Shown here: piece after piece, positions 29,712-37,508 of the stretch
How the letters are laid out: each line of letters opens with the position of its first letter
Numbering within the stretch: the stretch's first letter is position 1
Assembly (NCBI RefSeq): GCF_003946885.1
Contig: NZ_RWKQ01000004.1
Coordinates: 1-45,406, forward strand
Length of the DNA stretch: 45,406 nucleotides
From: Specibacter cremeus
Lineage (GTDB): Bacteria; Actinomycetota; Actinomycetes; Actinomycetales; Micrococcaceae
Direction of reading: 5' to 3'
The notes under the pieces: generated by a model
Database searches by the model: none
The model's input: only the letters and a program-made list of their open reading frames with translations
What the model was told of the DNA's origin: nothing
Position numbers and translations under genes: made by a program

Positions 29712-29915
29712 CTACAGGCCGACGACGCCGGTGGCCTGCGGGCCCTTGGAGCCCTGTCCCACCTCGAACTCGACACGCTGGTTCTCATCCAGGGTCTTGA
29801 ATCCCGTGGACTTGATTTCCGAATAGTGGACGAAGACGTCGGTATCGGCGTCGTCCGGGGTGATGAAGCCGAAGCCTTTTTCAGCGTTGAACCATTTGAC
29901 GGTCCCCTGTGCCAT
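29712..29915 (-). CDS. cold-shock protein (CspA family)
   Basis: This 67-residue single cold-shock domain binds single-stranded RNA and DNA as a chaperone. RNP1 is KGFGFI (13-18) and RNP2 is VFVHY (27-31). The start ATG at 29915 has GAGGAG 7 nt upstream. It has its own promoter at 30082-30110, giving a leader of roughly 160 nt that is AT-richer than its surroundings, as in many csp mRNAs. It lies downstream of nagA in the same direction but seems independently transcribed. Confidence 0.97.
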   Translation of the reverse strand: MAQGTVKWFNAEKGFGFITPDDADTDVFVHYSEIKSTGFKTLDENQRVEFEVGQGSKGPQATGVVGL

Positions 29916-30081
29916 CTGAATTTCTCCTCATAAATGAATTGATGCCGGTCCGCACGGTTCATCCGGACCGTTGGTAACAATGCGAGAAGAAACCGGATGC
30001 ATTGGCGACCAATTCACCGGGTGCCTCACGCCCGCACCGCGTCTGGCGAGCATGAAACACACTTGCACTAAGACTGTTGCC
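29916..30081 (-). promoter_or_regulatory. long 5' leader of the cold-shock mRNA
   Basis: The roughly 160 nt between the putative promoter and the cold-shock ATG hold no gene. Long, structured csp leaders control mRNA stability and translation at low temperature in other bacteria; no specific structure was confirmed here. Confidence 0.4.
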
Positions 30082-30110
30082 AGCATGGCATGCCCGCCAT
30101 TGAAGGTCAA
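30082..30110 (-). promoter_or_regulatory. putative promoter of the cold-shock gene
   Basis: On the minus strand, TTGACC (30110-30105) and CATGCT (30087-30082) are separated by 17 bp. This is the best-matched -35/-10 pair noticed in the window. Confidence 0.5.
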
Positions 30111-30140
30111 CGCATGAATGGCAATTTTGGCAACTATTAA

Positions 30141-31388
30141 CTAATTGCGCAGCCATTGGCCGGCGCGCAGGACGTTCAGCAGTTCCAACCGGTGGTCCAC
30201 GACCAGGACGTCGGCGCGCAGGCCGCGGCGCAGCGCGCCGACCTCATCGTCCAGGCCGAGCACGCCGGCGGGCACGGCCGTGGCGGCGCGGACGGCGTCC
30301 AGCAGGCCCACGCCGGCGTCGTGGGTGCGGCGCACCACGTCGAGCAGCGTGGCGGTGCCCCCGGCGATCGAACCGGTGCCCTCGATGGTGGCGACGCCGT
30401 CGGTCACGGTCACGGGGGACGGGCCGAGCATGTACGTGCCGTCGGCCAGCCCGGCCGCGGCCATCGAATCGGTGACCAGCAGGACGTTCGCCGCCCCGAC
30501 CAGGTCGAAGACCGTCAACACGGTTTGCGGGTCGAGGTGGGTGTTGTCGGCGATGAGTTCGACGGCGGCCCGGCCGGCCTTCGCGGCACGCAGGCACGCG
30601 GCCACGGGGCCCGGGGAGCGGTGGTGCAGCGGCGGCATGCCGTTGAACAGGTGCGTGACGGTGGGCCGGCCGCTGACGCCGTCGAACCCGGCCCCGTCCA
30701 GGCCCTCGCGGGCGCGCGCAAGGGACGCGTCCGCCGTCGGGGTATCGGACTCGGTGTGGCCGAGCGACGGCACTATGCCGTGCGCCGTGAGCAGGTCGAC
30801 GAGGTCGTCGGCCCCGGGCAGCTCGGGCGCGTACGTCATGGTGGCAATGGTGCCGGCGCCGGCCTCGATGAGGCGTGCGGCCAGCTCCAGGTCCGGTTCG
30901 AGCAGGAAGGCCGGATTCTGCGCCCCGCACCGGGCGTGGGACAGGAACGGGCCCTCGAGGTGGATGCCGGCCAGCAGGCCTTCGGTGGTCAGCCGGGCAT
31001 AGCATTCGATGCCGCGGAGCAGGTCCTCCGGGGCGGCCGTGACCATGCTCGCCAGCAGTGTGGTGGTGCCGGCGCCGTGCAGGAACTCGATGGCCGCGCG
31101 AGCCGCCGCCTCGTCGCCGCTGGGGAAATCGCCGCCATGGGCGCCGTGGTTGTGGATGTCCACCAGTCCCGGCAGGAGGTAGCCGTCATCGGGCGCCGTC
31201 ATGTCCTCCGTGACATCGCCGGGACCGAACCCGGGCTCGTCGAAGTGGACTTCGAGGCCGGCGTAGACGATCCTGTCCCCGTCCGTGGCAACCAAACCGT
31301 GGGGGATGATCTTATGGTCGGTGACAACGGTTCCCCGGAGCAGCTTCTTGCCGGCAGGGAGCGTGCCGGGGGTGTCGAGTTGGGTCAT
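30141..31388 (-). CDS. nagA: N-acetylglucosamine-6-phosphate deacetylase
   Basis: NagA removes acetate from GlcNAc-6-P, feeding NagB in amino-sugar use and wall recycling. The 415-residue amidohydrolase carries HNH (H79, H81) in GLVDIHNHGAHGG. E145 is in HLEGPF, H211 in SLGHTESD, H246 in THLFNGMPPLHH and the catalytic D307 in LVTDSM, all in the expected order. The start ATG 31388 sits 6 nt after TAGACT, so a leaderless transcript is likely; GGAG 1 nt before the ATG is too close to act as a normal ribosome binding site. nagB is 12 kb away in the same window, not in an operon with it. Confidence 0.96.
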   Translation of the reverse strand: MTQLDTPGTLPAGKKLLRGTVVTDHKIIPHGLVATDGDRIVYAGLEVHFDEPGFGPGDVTEDMTAPDDGYLLPGLVDIHNHGAHGGDFPSGDEAAARAAIEFLHGAGTTTLLASMVTAAPEDLLRGIECYARLTTEGLLAGIHLEGPFLSHARCGAQNPAFLLEPDLELAARLIEAGAGTIATMTYAPELPGADDLVDLLTAHGIVPSLGHTESDTPTADASLARAREGLDGAGFDGVSGRPTVTHLFNGMPPLHHRSPGPVAACLRAAKAGRAAVELIADNTHLDPQTVLTVFDLVGAANVLLVTDSMAAAGLADGTYMLGPSPVTVTDGVATIEGTGSIAGGTATLLDVVRRTHDAGVGLLDAVRAATAVPAGVLGLDDEVGALRRGLRADVLVVDHRLELLNVLRAGQWLRN

Positions 31389-31394
31389 GCTCCA

Positions 31395-31400
31395 AGTCTA
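31395..31400 (-). promoter_or_regulatory. putative -10 box of nagA promoter (leaderless)
   Basis: On the minus strand TAGACT is followed by 6 nt and the nagA ATG. A 15-bp tandem repeat (31406-31435) lies where a -35 or operator would be. Confidence 0.45.
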
Positions 31401-31405
31401 GACAC

Positions 31406-31435
31406 TGCGGTTGCTAGAACTGCGTTTGCTAGAAC
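31406..31435 (-). repeat. 15-bp tandem repeat at the nucS 3' end / nagA promoter
   Basis: TGCGGTTGCTAGAAC (31406-31420) is followed by TGCGTTTGCTAGAAC (31421-31435), differing at one position. The second copy contains the nucS stop codon (31429-31431), and the first lies 5 bp upstream of the nagA -10. It could be a tandem regulator site or a chance duplication. Confidence 0.6.
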
Positions 31436-32124
31436 AGGCGGGAGGCGCTGTCGTCGACGCCGCGCAGGGCGTCGTAGTCCAGGGTCAGGCATTCGATGCC
31501 GCGGTCCTCGGCCAGCACGCGCGCCTGCGGCTTGATCTGCTGGGCGGCGAAGACCCCGCGTACGGGGGCCAGCAGCGGGTCGCGGTTGAGCAGTTCCAGG
31601 TACCGGGTGAGCTGTTCGACGCCGTCGATGTCGCCACGGCGCTTGAGTTCGACGGCGACCGTGGCGCCGGCGGCGTCGCGGGCCAGGATGTCCACCGGCC
31701 CGATGGCCGTGAAGTACTCGCGCCGGACGAGCGTGAACCCGGTCCCGAGCGTCTCGATCTGGGCGGCCAGCAGCCGCTGCAGGTCGGCCTCGACGCCGTC
31801 CTTGATCAGGCCCGGGTCCACGCCCAGGTCGTGGCGGCAGTCGTGGATGTGCTCATGGATGTTGATGATCAGCCGGTCGTCGGTCTTGGCCGACTGAACC
31901 GTCCACTGCTCGACGACACCGTCCTCAAGCTCGGCCTCGTCCGGCTGCCGCGTACGCAACGACGCCGGGGGGCTCATCCAGTTCAGCGGCTTGTACGATC
32001 CGCCGTCGGAATGGACCAGGACGGAGCCGTCGGCCTTCACCAACAGCAACCGGGTGGCCAACGGCAGGTGGGCCTTCAGGCGGCCAACGTAGTCGACCGA
32101 GCACTTCGCAATCACAACTCGCAC
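31429..32124 (-). CDS. nucS: mismatch-specific endonuclease NucS/EndoMS
   Basis: NucS cuts both strands at mismatches and provides non-canonical mismatch repair in actinobacteria that lack MutS/MutL. It has 231 residues from GTG 32124, giving the usual [16 protein letters not shown]-terminus. The N-terminal DNA-binding/dimer domain is followed by a RecB-like nuclease core with D145 (GPVDILA) and E159-x-K161 (AVELKRRG), then Q171. The chain ends in ASRLF, which resembles the C-terminal beta-clamp binding tail of the family. TAAAGT lies 7 nt before the GTG, suggesting a leaderless transcript. Confidence 0.95.
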   Translation of the reverse strand: MRVVIAKCSVDYVGRLKAHLPLATRLLLVKADGSVLVHSDGGSYKPLNWMSPPASLRTRQPDEAELEDGVVEQWTVQSAKTDDRLIINIHEHIHDCRHDLGVDPGLIKDGVEADLQRLLAAQIETLGTGFTLVRREYFTAIGPVDILARDAAGATVAVELKRRGDIDGVEQLTRYLELLNRDPLLAPVRGVFAAQQIKPQARVLAEDRGIECLTLDYDALRGVDDSASRLF

Positions 32125-32189
32125 CGAACCGACTTTACCGTCTCGGGACCCTCCCGCTCGCGGTGTGCCGGACCCCGCCGGTGGCAATT

Positions 32190-32235
32190 CCCCAGATCAT
32201 GCAGATTATGCTGCGGAAACGTGCATTATCTGGGG
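32190..32235. repeat. 14-bp inverted repeat with 18-nt loop
   Basis: CCCCAGATCATGCA (32190-32203) pairs with TGCATTATCTGGGG (32222-32235), with one mismatch. It lies 65 bp upstream of nucS, in unassigned sequence. It could be an operator for a dimeric regulator or a small palindromic repeat. Confidence 0.55.
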
Positions 32236-32592
32236 ATGGGGTATTCATTTGACCGGAGTCGGACAGGGCGATCGGCGTGTGGAGGCGGATAGCCGGGACT
32301 GTTCGACGTTGCTCAACGGCGGCAGGCAGGCTTTCCCGGCGCCACACTTACACACCGCTCCGGTTGGGTGGATGGTCCAACTGACGACCGCGCCCGCTGC
32401 CGGCGTCTGGCGAACCAGTGGACAGTAGGTGTCCGATCTCGAACGAGTGGGCGGTAAATGCTGGTTTCGGGCCGTTTTGCCCGGATTTTCGACATCTGCT
32501 GCCCACCAGTTGCGGAACGGGTGTGTCAGGGGCGGACCCGGGCCCGGTGTCCGGGGACGCGGGTGGGGCATGAGCCGTTGGCGCCCGTGCGG

Positions 32593-32598
32593 CACAAT
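32593..32598 (+). promoter_or_regulatory. putative -10 box (leaderless) before small zinc-ribbon gene
   Basis: CACAAT is followed by 6 nt and ATG 32605. GGTGAG in the gap could also serve as a weak ribosome binding site if a longer transcript exists. Confidence 0.3.
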
Positions 32599-32604
32599 GG
32601 TGAG

Positions 32605-32937
32605 ATGCCCCGTAGCAACCGTCCGCGCCGCCACCGTCCTCCCGGAAGCGGGGGCAAATACGGGGCAGAGCCGGCGGAACTGGACCTGGACCGGGCCCGG
32701 AACGGGTTCGCACAGCGCCAGTCAGCGCCGGACGGCGAATGGATGGTGCGGCCCGTCACGGCGGGGAACGCGCAGAAGGCGTACACCTGTCCCGGATGCA
32801 ACCATCCGATCCAGCCGGGCGTGCCGCACCTGGTCGTCTGGCAGGAGGATGCGATGTTCGGCGCCGAGGCCGGCATGCGGGACCGGCGGCACTGGCATGA
32901 GAACTGCTGGCGGGGGCGCAGCTACCGGTACCGCTAA
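32605..32937 (+). CDS. small zinc-ribbon-like actinobacterial protein of unknown function
   Basis: This 110-residue basic protein has an Arg/Pro-rich N-terminus (MPRSNRPRRHRPP). A conserved-looking metal site follows: TCPGC (C62, C65), H75, and RRHWHENCW with H96, H98 and C101, suggesting a single bound zinc. Homologues are widespread in actinobacteria and sometimes carry the name ATP/GTP-binding protein, which nothing in this sequence supports: there is no P-loop. The next gene starts 10 bp downstream. Confidence 0.7.
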   Translation: MPRSNRPRRHRPPGSGGKYGAEPAELDLDRARNGFAQRQSAPDGEWMVRPVTAGNAQKAYTCPGCNHPIQPGVPHLVVWQEDAMFGAEAGMRDRRHWHENCWRGRSYRYR

Positions 32938-32940
32938 GGT
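32935..32940 (+). promoter_or_regulatory. possible -10 box before the alpha/beta-hydrolase gene
   Basis: TAAGGT overlaps the stop codon of the previous gene and lies 7 nt before ATG 32948. GGAAGG in the gap is an alternative explanation, as a ribosome binding site. Confidence 0.25.
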
Positions 32941-32947
32941 GGAAGGC

Positions 32948-33763
32948 ATGGTTTTCGACCCCGCCTCCCTGGCCTTCCACGACTCCGGCGCGCCCGTCGC
33001 GGTGCGTGCGGCAACGATCCTGCCGGCCGTGCGGGAGAACATCGAACTGACGACGGCGGACGGGCTCACCCTGGTCGGTGAGCTGGCGGTCCCCGTCGAC
33101 GGGATCATCCGGGCCACGCTGATCACCCTCCACCCGCTGCCGACGCACGGCGGTTTCATGGATTCGCACGTGTTCAGGAAGGCCTCCTACCGGCTGCCGG
33201 CACTGGCCGGCGTGGCCGTGCTGCGTTTCAACACCCGCGGCACCTCATCGCCGCGGGGGACCAGCGACGGCTCCTTCTCCGACGGGGTCGCCGAGGCCGC
33301 CGACGTGGCCGCGGCCGTGCAATTCGCCGTGGATCGCGGGCTGCCCAACCGCTGGCTGGTGGGCTGGTCGTTCGGCACGGAGCTGGTGCTCAAATACGGC
33401 GCCCTGGCCCCCATCGCCGGCCAGGTTGAGGGGGCCGTGCTGCTCTCGCCGCCGCTGCACAGGGCGACGGATGCCGACCTCGCCGCCTGGGCCGTGTCCG
33501 GCAAGCCGCTGACCGTGCTCGTCCCGGAGCACGACGACTACCTGCGGCCGGAGGCCGCCCGCGCGCGGTTCGCGGCCGTGCCGCAGGCCCGCGTCATCGC
33601 CGTGGACGGGGCCCGCCACCTGTGGGTGGGGGAGAAGTATGCCGGCCGGGCCCTCAATGAGATCCTTGCGGCCATCGGCTGCCCCGGGACGCCGCTGGCG
33701 ACGCACTGGGCGGGGCCCGTGGCCACGGCGCCGGACCCTACAGCTTGTCCTGCCGGGCGATGA
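32948..33763 (+). CDS. alpha/beta-hydrolase
   Basis: This 271-residue cytoplasmic hydrolase has LHPLPTHGG (61-69) as the oxyanion loop, FNTRGTSSPRG (94-104), nucleophile S141 in VGWSFGTE, acid D196 or D197 in PEHDDYL, and H224 in GARHLW. It resembles dienelactone hydrolase / YqiA-type small hydrolases; the substrate is unknown. The last 26 bp overlap the 3' end of the convergent AI-2E-type transporter gene, and the C-terminal residues in that overlap (DPTACPAGR) are probably not functional. Confidence 0.85.
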   Translation: MVFDPASLAFHDSGAPVAVRAATILPAVRENIELTTADGLTLVGELAVPVDGIIRATLITLHPLPTHGGFMDSHVFRKASYRLPALAGVAVLRFNTRGTSSPRGTSDGSFSDGVAEAADVAAAVQFAVDRGLPNRWLVGWSFGTELVLKYGALAPIAGQVEGAVLLSPPLHRATDADLAAWAVSGKPLTVLVPEHDDYLRPEAARARFAAVPQARVIAVDGARHLWVGEKYAGRALNEILAAIGCPGTPLATHWAGPVATAPDPTACPAGR

Positions 33764-35042
33764 ACACCTCCTTGACCAGCAGCATGACGGCGGCCGCCGT
33801 CGGGATGGCGATCAGGGCGCCGAGGACGCCGAGCAGGCTGCCGCCGGCGATGACGGCGATCACGGCCACGGCGCCCGGGACGGCCACCGCACGGCTCATG
33901 ATGCGCGGCGAGATGAAGTACGCCTCGAACTGCAGGTAGGCGAAGTAGAGCACGGCGAAGCTCAACGCCGCCTGCCAGCCCACTGTCAGCTCGACCAAGA
34001 TGACGATGACGGCGGCGATCATGCCGCCGACCAGCGGGATGAACGCCATGAGCGCCACGATGAACGCCAGCAGGACGCTGAACGGCGTGCGCAGGACGCT
34101 CATCACGATGAACGCGTACAGGGCGTTGGCGACGGCCACGCAGACCTGCCCGATCACGTAGTTGCCCACGCCGCGGGTGATCTCCTCGCCCAGTTCCTCC
34201 ACCCGGGCCCGCCGGGAGCGCGGCGCCAGCCGGTAGCCCCACATCTTGATGGCCGGCAACGAGGCGAGGAAGTACAGGCTCAACACCAGCACGATCAGGG
34301 TGCCGAACAGCGCGTTCGCGATCGTGGAGCCGACGCCCACCACGCCGCCGAAGATGCCCCCGACGGCCCCGGCGTTCTGGAAGAACTTCGCCACCTGGGC
34401 GTTGATCGTGTCAATGACGTGGTATTGGGTGTCGAGGCGGTGGAAGAAATCGGAATTCAGGAATCCGGTGATCCAGCCCGGCGCCTTGTAGATCAGCTGC
34501 GTGGTCTGATCGATGATCGTGGGGATCAGCGTGGCGAAGAACGCCGCGACGAGGCCCAACAGCGCGGCCAGCACCACGATGATGCCCAAGGGCCGGGGGA
34601 CCTTGCGCCGCTCCAGCCAGCGCACCACGGGATCGAGGCCCAGGGCGATGAACAGTGCGGCCACGATCCACAGCAGCAATTGGGTCGTGTTCTGCAACAT
34701 GACGTAGAGGAACAGGGCCACACCGACGCCGACGGTGCCCATGAATCCCAGGTAAATGGGCTTCTGCATGAGTGAAGCCGATCTGCGCTCCTGCGCCGCG
34801 GCCGCCTCCTCGGCGGCCGCCTCGGCGTATTCGGCCGGGATCTCGAAGCGGACCCGCGGCTGGGCGCCGGGAATGGGGCGCAACACCTGGTGCAACACCC
34901 GGTGCGTCCACGACTCCCGGCCGGCCGGGTCGGGCGACGCCGGTCCGGCTTCGGTCGCGTCCGCACCCGCCGACTCCTCGGGTGCATCTGCCCCGCCGGG
35001 CGTCGGATCGGACGGGGGGGCCGGGTCGGGGGTGGAAGTCAC
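33738..35042 (-). CDS. AI-2E family transporter
   Basis: This 434-residue membrane protein belongs to the AI-2E exporter superfamily (PerM/TqsA-like). A long polar, acidic N-terminus (1-92) rich in Pro, Glu and Ala precedes about eight membrane helices. Family landmarks are ALGLDPVVRWLERRKVPRPLG (133-153), ALMAFIPLVGGMIAAV and SLLGVLGALIAIPTAAAVM near the end. Members export signalling molecules, indoles or sodium/protons; nothing here identifies the substrate. The start GTG 35042 fits the extended N-terminus. It overlaps the convergent hydrolase gene by 26 bp. Confidence 0.9.
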   Translation of the reverse strand: MTSTPDPAPPSDPTPGGADAPEESAGADATEAGPASPDPAGRESWTHRVLHQVLRPIPGAQPRVRFEIPAEYAEAAAEEAAAAQERRSASLMQKPIYLGFMGTVGVGVALFLYVMLQNTTQLLLWIVAALFIALGLDPVVRWLERRKVPRPLGIIVVLAALLGLVAAFFATLIPTIIDQTTQLIYKAPGWITGFLNSDFFHRLDTQYHVIDTINAQVAKFFQNAGAVGGIFGGVVGVGSTIANALFGTLIVLVLSLYFLASLPAIKMWGYRLAPRSRRARVEELGEEITRGVGNYVIGQVCVAVANALYAFIVMSVLRTPFSVLLAFIVALMAFIPLVGGMIAAVIVILVELTVGWQAALSFAVLYFAYLQFEAYFISPRIMSRAVAVPGAVAVIAVIAGGSLLGVLGALIAIPTAAAVMLLVKEVFIARQDKL

Positions 35043-35178
35043 GTGCGGGTTCTGCCTTACGTTGCGAGTGGGGCGCGGGCGGGCCCGGCCCGGATGATGG
35101 ATCCGAGACTACCAGCGCCGCCGCGCTGGTGCCGGAAGGCCGGTGGGTGTGATGATCACCGCAAAAACTGCCCCGATT

Positions 35179-35194
35179 GTAACGATTCCGTTAC
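35179..35194 (+). promoter_or_regulatory. short palindrome upstream of the envelope-protein gene
   Basis: GTAACG, 4-nt spacer, CGTTAC is a perfect 6-bp inverted repeat 33 bp before ATG 35227, in an otherwise AT-richer patch. It may be an operator, but no regulator can be named. Confidence 0.3.
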
Positions 35195-35226
35195 CCTTAA
35201 GAGTGGATCCGAGTAACTGTCCGCCG

Positions 35227-37392
35227 ATGTTAGGTAACTTCTTGCGTTCAAAGATTGCAATCGTTCTGGCCATTGTGGGCCTGCTGCTGCTGGCTGCGGG
35301 CATCGGTCAGCGAACCGTCTGGCTGCCGCCGGAAACGCTGACGGCCACCGCCGCCGCGCCCGCGAAGGCCGTCCCCCTGACGGTGGTCGACCCCGCCGTG
35401 CTCAACGCCAAGGACGGCAATGTCACGCTGACTTTTCGGTCCAAGGGCGCCTTCCAGGTCGCCGTCGGCCGGGAACGGGACGTGGCCGGATGGGTTGGTG
35501 ATGCCTCGCACCAGACGTTGACGGGGCTCAGTGACGACTCCAGGCAAGTCAACACCTCGACGAGCGCCGGCCCGGCCACCGTGCCCAACCCGAGCGGGTC
35601 GGACATGTGGGTGAGCCAGGACGGGGGCACCGGTGAGCTGACCTACACCTGGCACGCGCCCGGGCACGGCAATGACTGGGCCCTGCTCGTCTTCTCGGAC
35701 GGCAAGGCTCCGGCACCGACGGACATCTCCGTGACCACACCCAACGACAACAGCACTCCCTGGGCCGTGCCGCTGATGGTGTTCGGCTCCATCGCGCTGG
35801 TGCTGGCCGCGCTGCTGTTCCTGATCCGGCCCAAGGCCGCACCCGAGGGCGGCCGCCGTGCCGCCCGCCAACCGGCCGACCCGGCCGCGGGCACCGTGGC
35901 GGTGGACAAGATCGTGGCCGCGCGTGGCAGGGCGAACGCCCCCAAGACGATTGCCGGCACCCGTGTGCCGGCCCGAGGACAGCACGACGGCGGCCCGGCC
36001 GTTCCAGCCGACGGTGCCGGGGGCCCGGGGGAGCCTGGCTCGCACTGGCCGCACGCCGACGGCACGACGAGCATCCCGCTGGCCGGCGCCGTGCACGGCC
36101 TGGACGGGCAGGAGGCACGCACGAAGCGCGCCAAGGACAACGACTCCGGCAACAACGGCTCGGATGACACCCACCACGACGGCCCCGATGACGGCCCCGA
36201 CGACAACGCGGGCGGCGGCCCCACCGGCAGCGGTGCCACATCCGGCGACGCGCCCAAGCCCGGCGACGCGCCCAAGAACGAGGACACCGGAAAATCGTTC
36301 TTCCATGCCGTGTCCCGGCCCGCGACGTCCCGGAAGGTGCGCTGGGGCGCCGCCGTCGCCGTCGTCCTTGCCGCCGGCGGCATCAGCCCCGCCGTCGCCG
36401 CGGACCCGACGACGCCCGCCGCCTCAAGCACTGCATCCAGCACGGCCTCAAGCACTGCTTCCAGCACGGCCAGCCCGACCGGCACCGCAACCCAGGCGAC
36501 GACCGCCGCCCCCGCCCCCGGCACGACCGTGCTGCTGGACAGCCAGCTGACGCGAATCCTGTCGGCCGTGGCGACGACCGTCGGCACCGGCGACAATGCG
36601 AAGAACGCCAAGGAGCTCGATTCCCGGGTGGCCGGTTCGGCACTGGCCATGCGCACGGCGAACTACAAGATCCGGTCGCAGGTGTCCGGCTACGCGGCCC
36701 TGCCGCCGGTCGCCAACACGGAGCTGCTCACGCGCGCCGTGACCACGCAGCCGTCCTGGCCGCGCGCCGTCATGGCCGTCACGCAGGGCGACAAAAACCC
36801 GCTGCCGCAGCTGCTCACGCTGGTCCAGGCCACGCCGCGCGACAACTACAAGCTCGTGCAGGCGACGGAGCTGCTGCCCGGCCAGACGTTCCCCAAGGTG
36901 GACAACCAGGGCAGCGCGCCCGTGCCGGCGGGCGCCGACAACGGGCTGGTGCTCAGTCCCAACAACGCCGTGAGCGCGCTCAGCGACGTGCTGGTGAAGT
37001 CCGACAGCAAGTGGAAGGCGTCGTTCAAGGACAGCGTCTTCGTCAAGGCCGTCGCCGACTACCAGGCGGAGTTGAAGAAGACGTCCCCGGACGCGACGCT
37101 CGTGTTCAGCCACAAGGCCGACCCGGCATCGCTGCGCACGTTTGCCACCGCCGACGGCGGCGCCCTGGTGGTGGCCGACTACACGTTCGGGGTGGACATC
37201 ACCCCGAAGACCGACGCCAAGCTGCAGATCGGCCCCGAGGCGGCCGTCTTCACCGGCGGCAAGGAGACGACCAAGGGCTTCGTGCAAACGTTCGCCGAAC
37301 CGGTCGTCATGTACATCCCGCCCGCCGCGGACAAGGCCCAGGTCACGATCGTCGCGGCCGGGCGCGGGCTCGTCGGGGCCCAGTTCAAGTGA
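35227..37392 (+). CDS. large membrane/envelope protein of unknown function
   Basis: I do not recognise this 721-residue protein. A membrane helix at 8-27 is followed by an extracytoplasmic segment of about 150 residues, a second helix at 179-203 ending in a stop-transfer RPK, and a disordered cytoplasmic region (205-365) rich in Gly, Asp and Pro. A third helix at about 373-390 looks like an internal signal anchor (RKVRWGAAVAVVLAAGGISP). A Ser/Ala/Thr linker encoded by a tandem repeat follows (36421-36468). The secreted C-terminal domain is about 310 residues and Lys/Asp/Thr-balanced, with no cysteine. ATG 35227 is chosen because it starts the first helix; ATG 35152 would add 25 non-helical residues. 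A palindrome GTAACG-ATTC-CGTTAC (35179-35194) lies upstream. Confidence 0.8.
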   Translation: MLGNFLRSKIAIVLAIVGLLLLAAGIGQRTVWLPPETLTATAAAPAKAVPLTVVDPAVLNAKDGNVTLTFRSKGAFQVAVGRERDVAGWVGDASHQTLTGLSDDSRQVNTSTSAGPATVPNPSGSDMWVSQDGGTGELTYTWHAPGHGNDWALLVFSDGKAPAPTDISVTTPNDNSTPWAVPLMVFGSIALVLAALLFLIRPKAAPEGGRRAARQPADPAAGTVAVDKIVAARGRANAPKTIAGTRVPARGQHDGGPAVPADGAGGPGEPGSHWPHADGTTSIPLAGAVHGLDGQEARTKRAKDNDSGNNGSDDTHHDGPDDGPDDNAGGGPTGSGATSGDAPKPGDAPKNEDTGKSFFHAVSRPATSRKVRWGAAVAVVLAAGGISPAVAADPTTPAASSTASSTASSTASSTASPTGTATQATTAAPAPGTTVLLDSQLTRILSAVATTVGTGDNAKNAKELDSRVAGSALAMRTANYKIRSQVSGYAALPPVANTELLTRAVTTQPSWPRAVMAVTQGDKNPLPQLLTLVQATPRDNYKLVQATELLPGQTFPKVDNQGSAPVPAGADNGLVLSPNNAVSALSDVLVKSDSKWKASFKDSVFVKAVADYQAELKKTSPDATLVFSHKADPASLRTFATADGGALVVADYTFGVDITPKTDAKLQIGPEAAVFTGGKETTKGFVQTFAEPVVMYIPPAADKAQVTIVAAGRGLVGAQFK
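36421..36468 (+). repeat. two 24-bp tandem copies encoding a Ser/Ala/Thr linker
   Basis: GCCTCAAGCACTGCATCCAG plus CACG (36421-36444) is repeated with one change at 36445-36468. It encodes the ASSTASST linker after the internal signal-anchor helix. It is probably a simple replication-slippage expansion. Confidence 0.8.
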
Positions 37393-37451
37393 CAGCGCCC
37401 ACGTGACGGCGCCCACGTAAGAGTGTTCACATAACAGTCGGAACGCAGGAT

Positions 37452-37490
37452 CGCGCCGGCGCCCTCCCGGTGCGGGAGGGCGCCGGCGCG
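37452..37490 (+). terminator. perfect 18-bp hairpin after the envelope-protein gene
   Basis: Left arm 37452-37469 (CGCGCCGGCGCCCTCCCG), loop GTG, right arm 37473-37490. There is no T-run. It ends 6 nt before the -10 box of the next gene, so it also covers that promoter's -35 position. Confidence 0.8.
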
Positions 37491-37496
37491 CCCGGA

Positions 37497-37502
37497 TAGA
37501 GT
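37497..37502 (+). promoter_or_regulatory. putative -10 box (leaderless) before the CnoX-like gene
   Basis: TAGAGT is followed by 6 nt (GGTTTC) and ATG 37509. The usual -35 position falls within the right arm of the hairpin 37452-37490. Confidence 0.45.
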
Positions 37503-37508
37503 GGTTTC

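Larger units (their letters stand above)
32125..32604. other. nucS upstream intergenic region
   Basis: These 480 bp between divergent genes hold no gene I can support. They contain the nucS -10 box (TAAAGT, minus strand, 32132-32137), an imperfect inverted repeat (32190-32235) and the CACAAT box before the next gene (32593-32598). The stretch 32250-32580 shows nothing recognisable. Confidence 0.5.

Noticed and set aside
32458-32604. N-terminal extension of the zinc-ribbon protein
   Set aside because: The extra residues lack conserved features, and ATG 32605 follows a -10-like box at the spacing seen for other genes.
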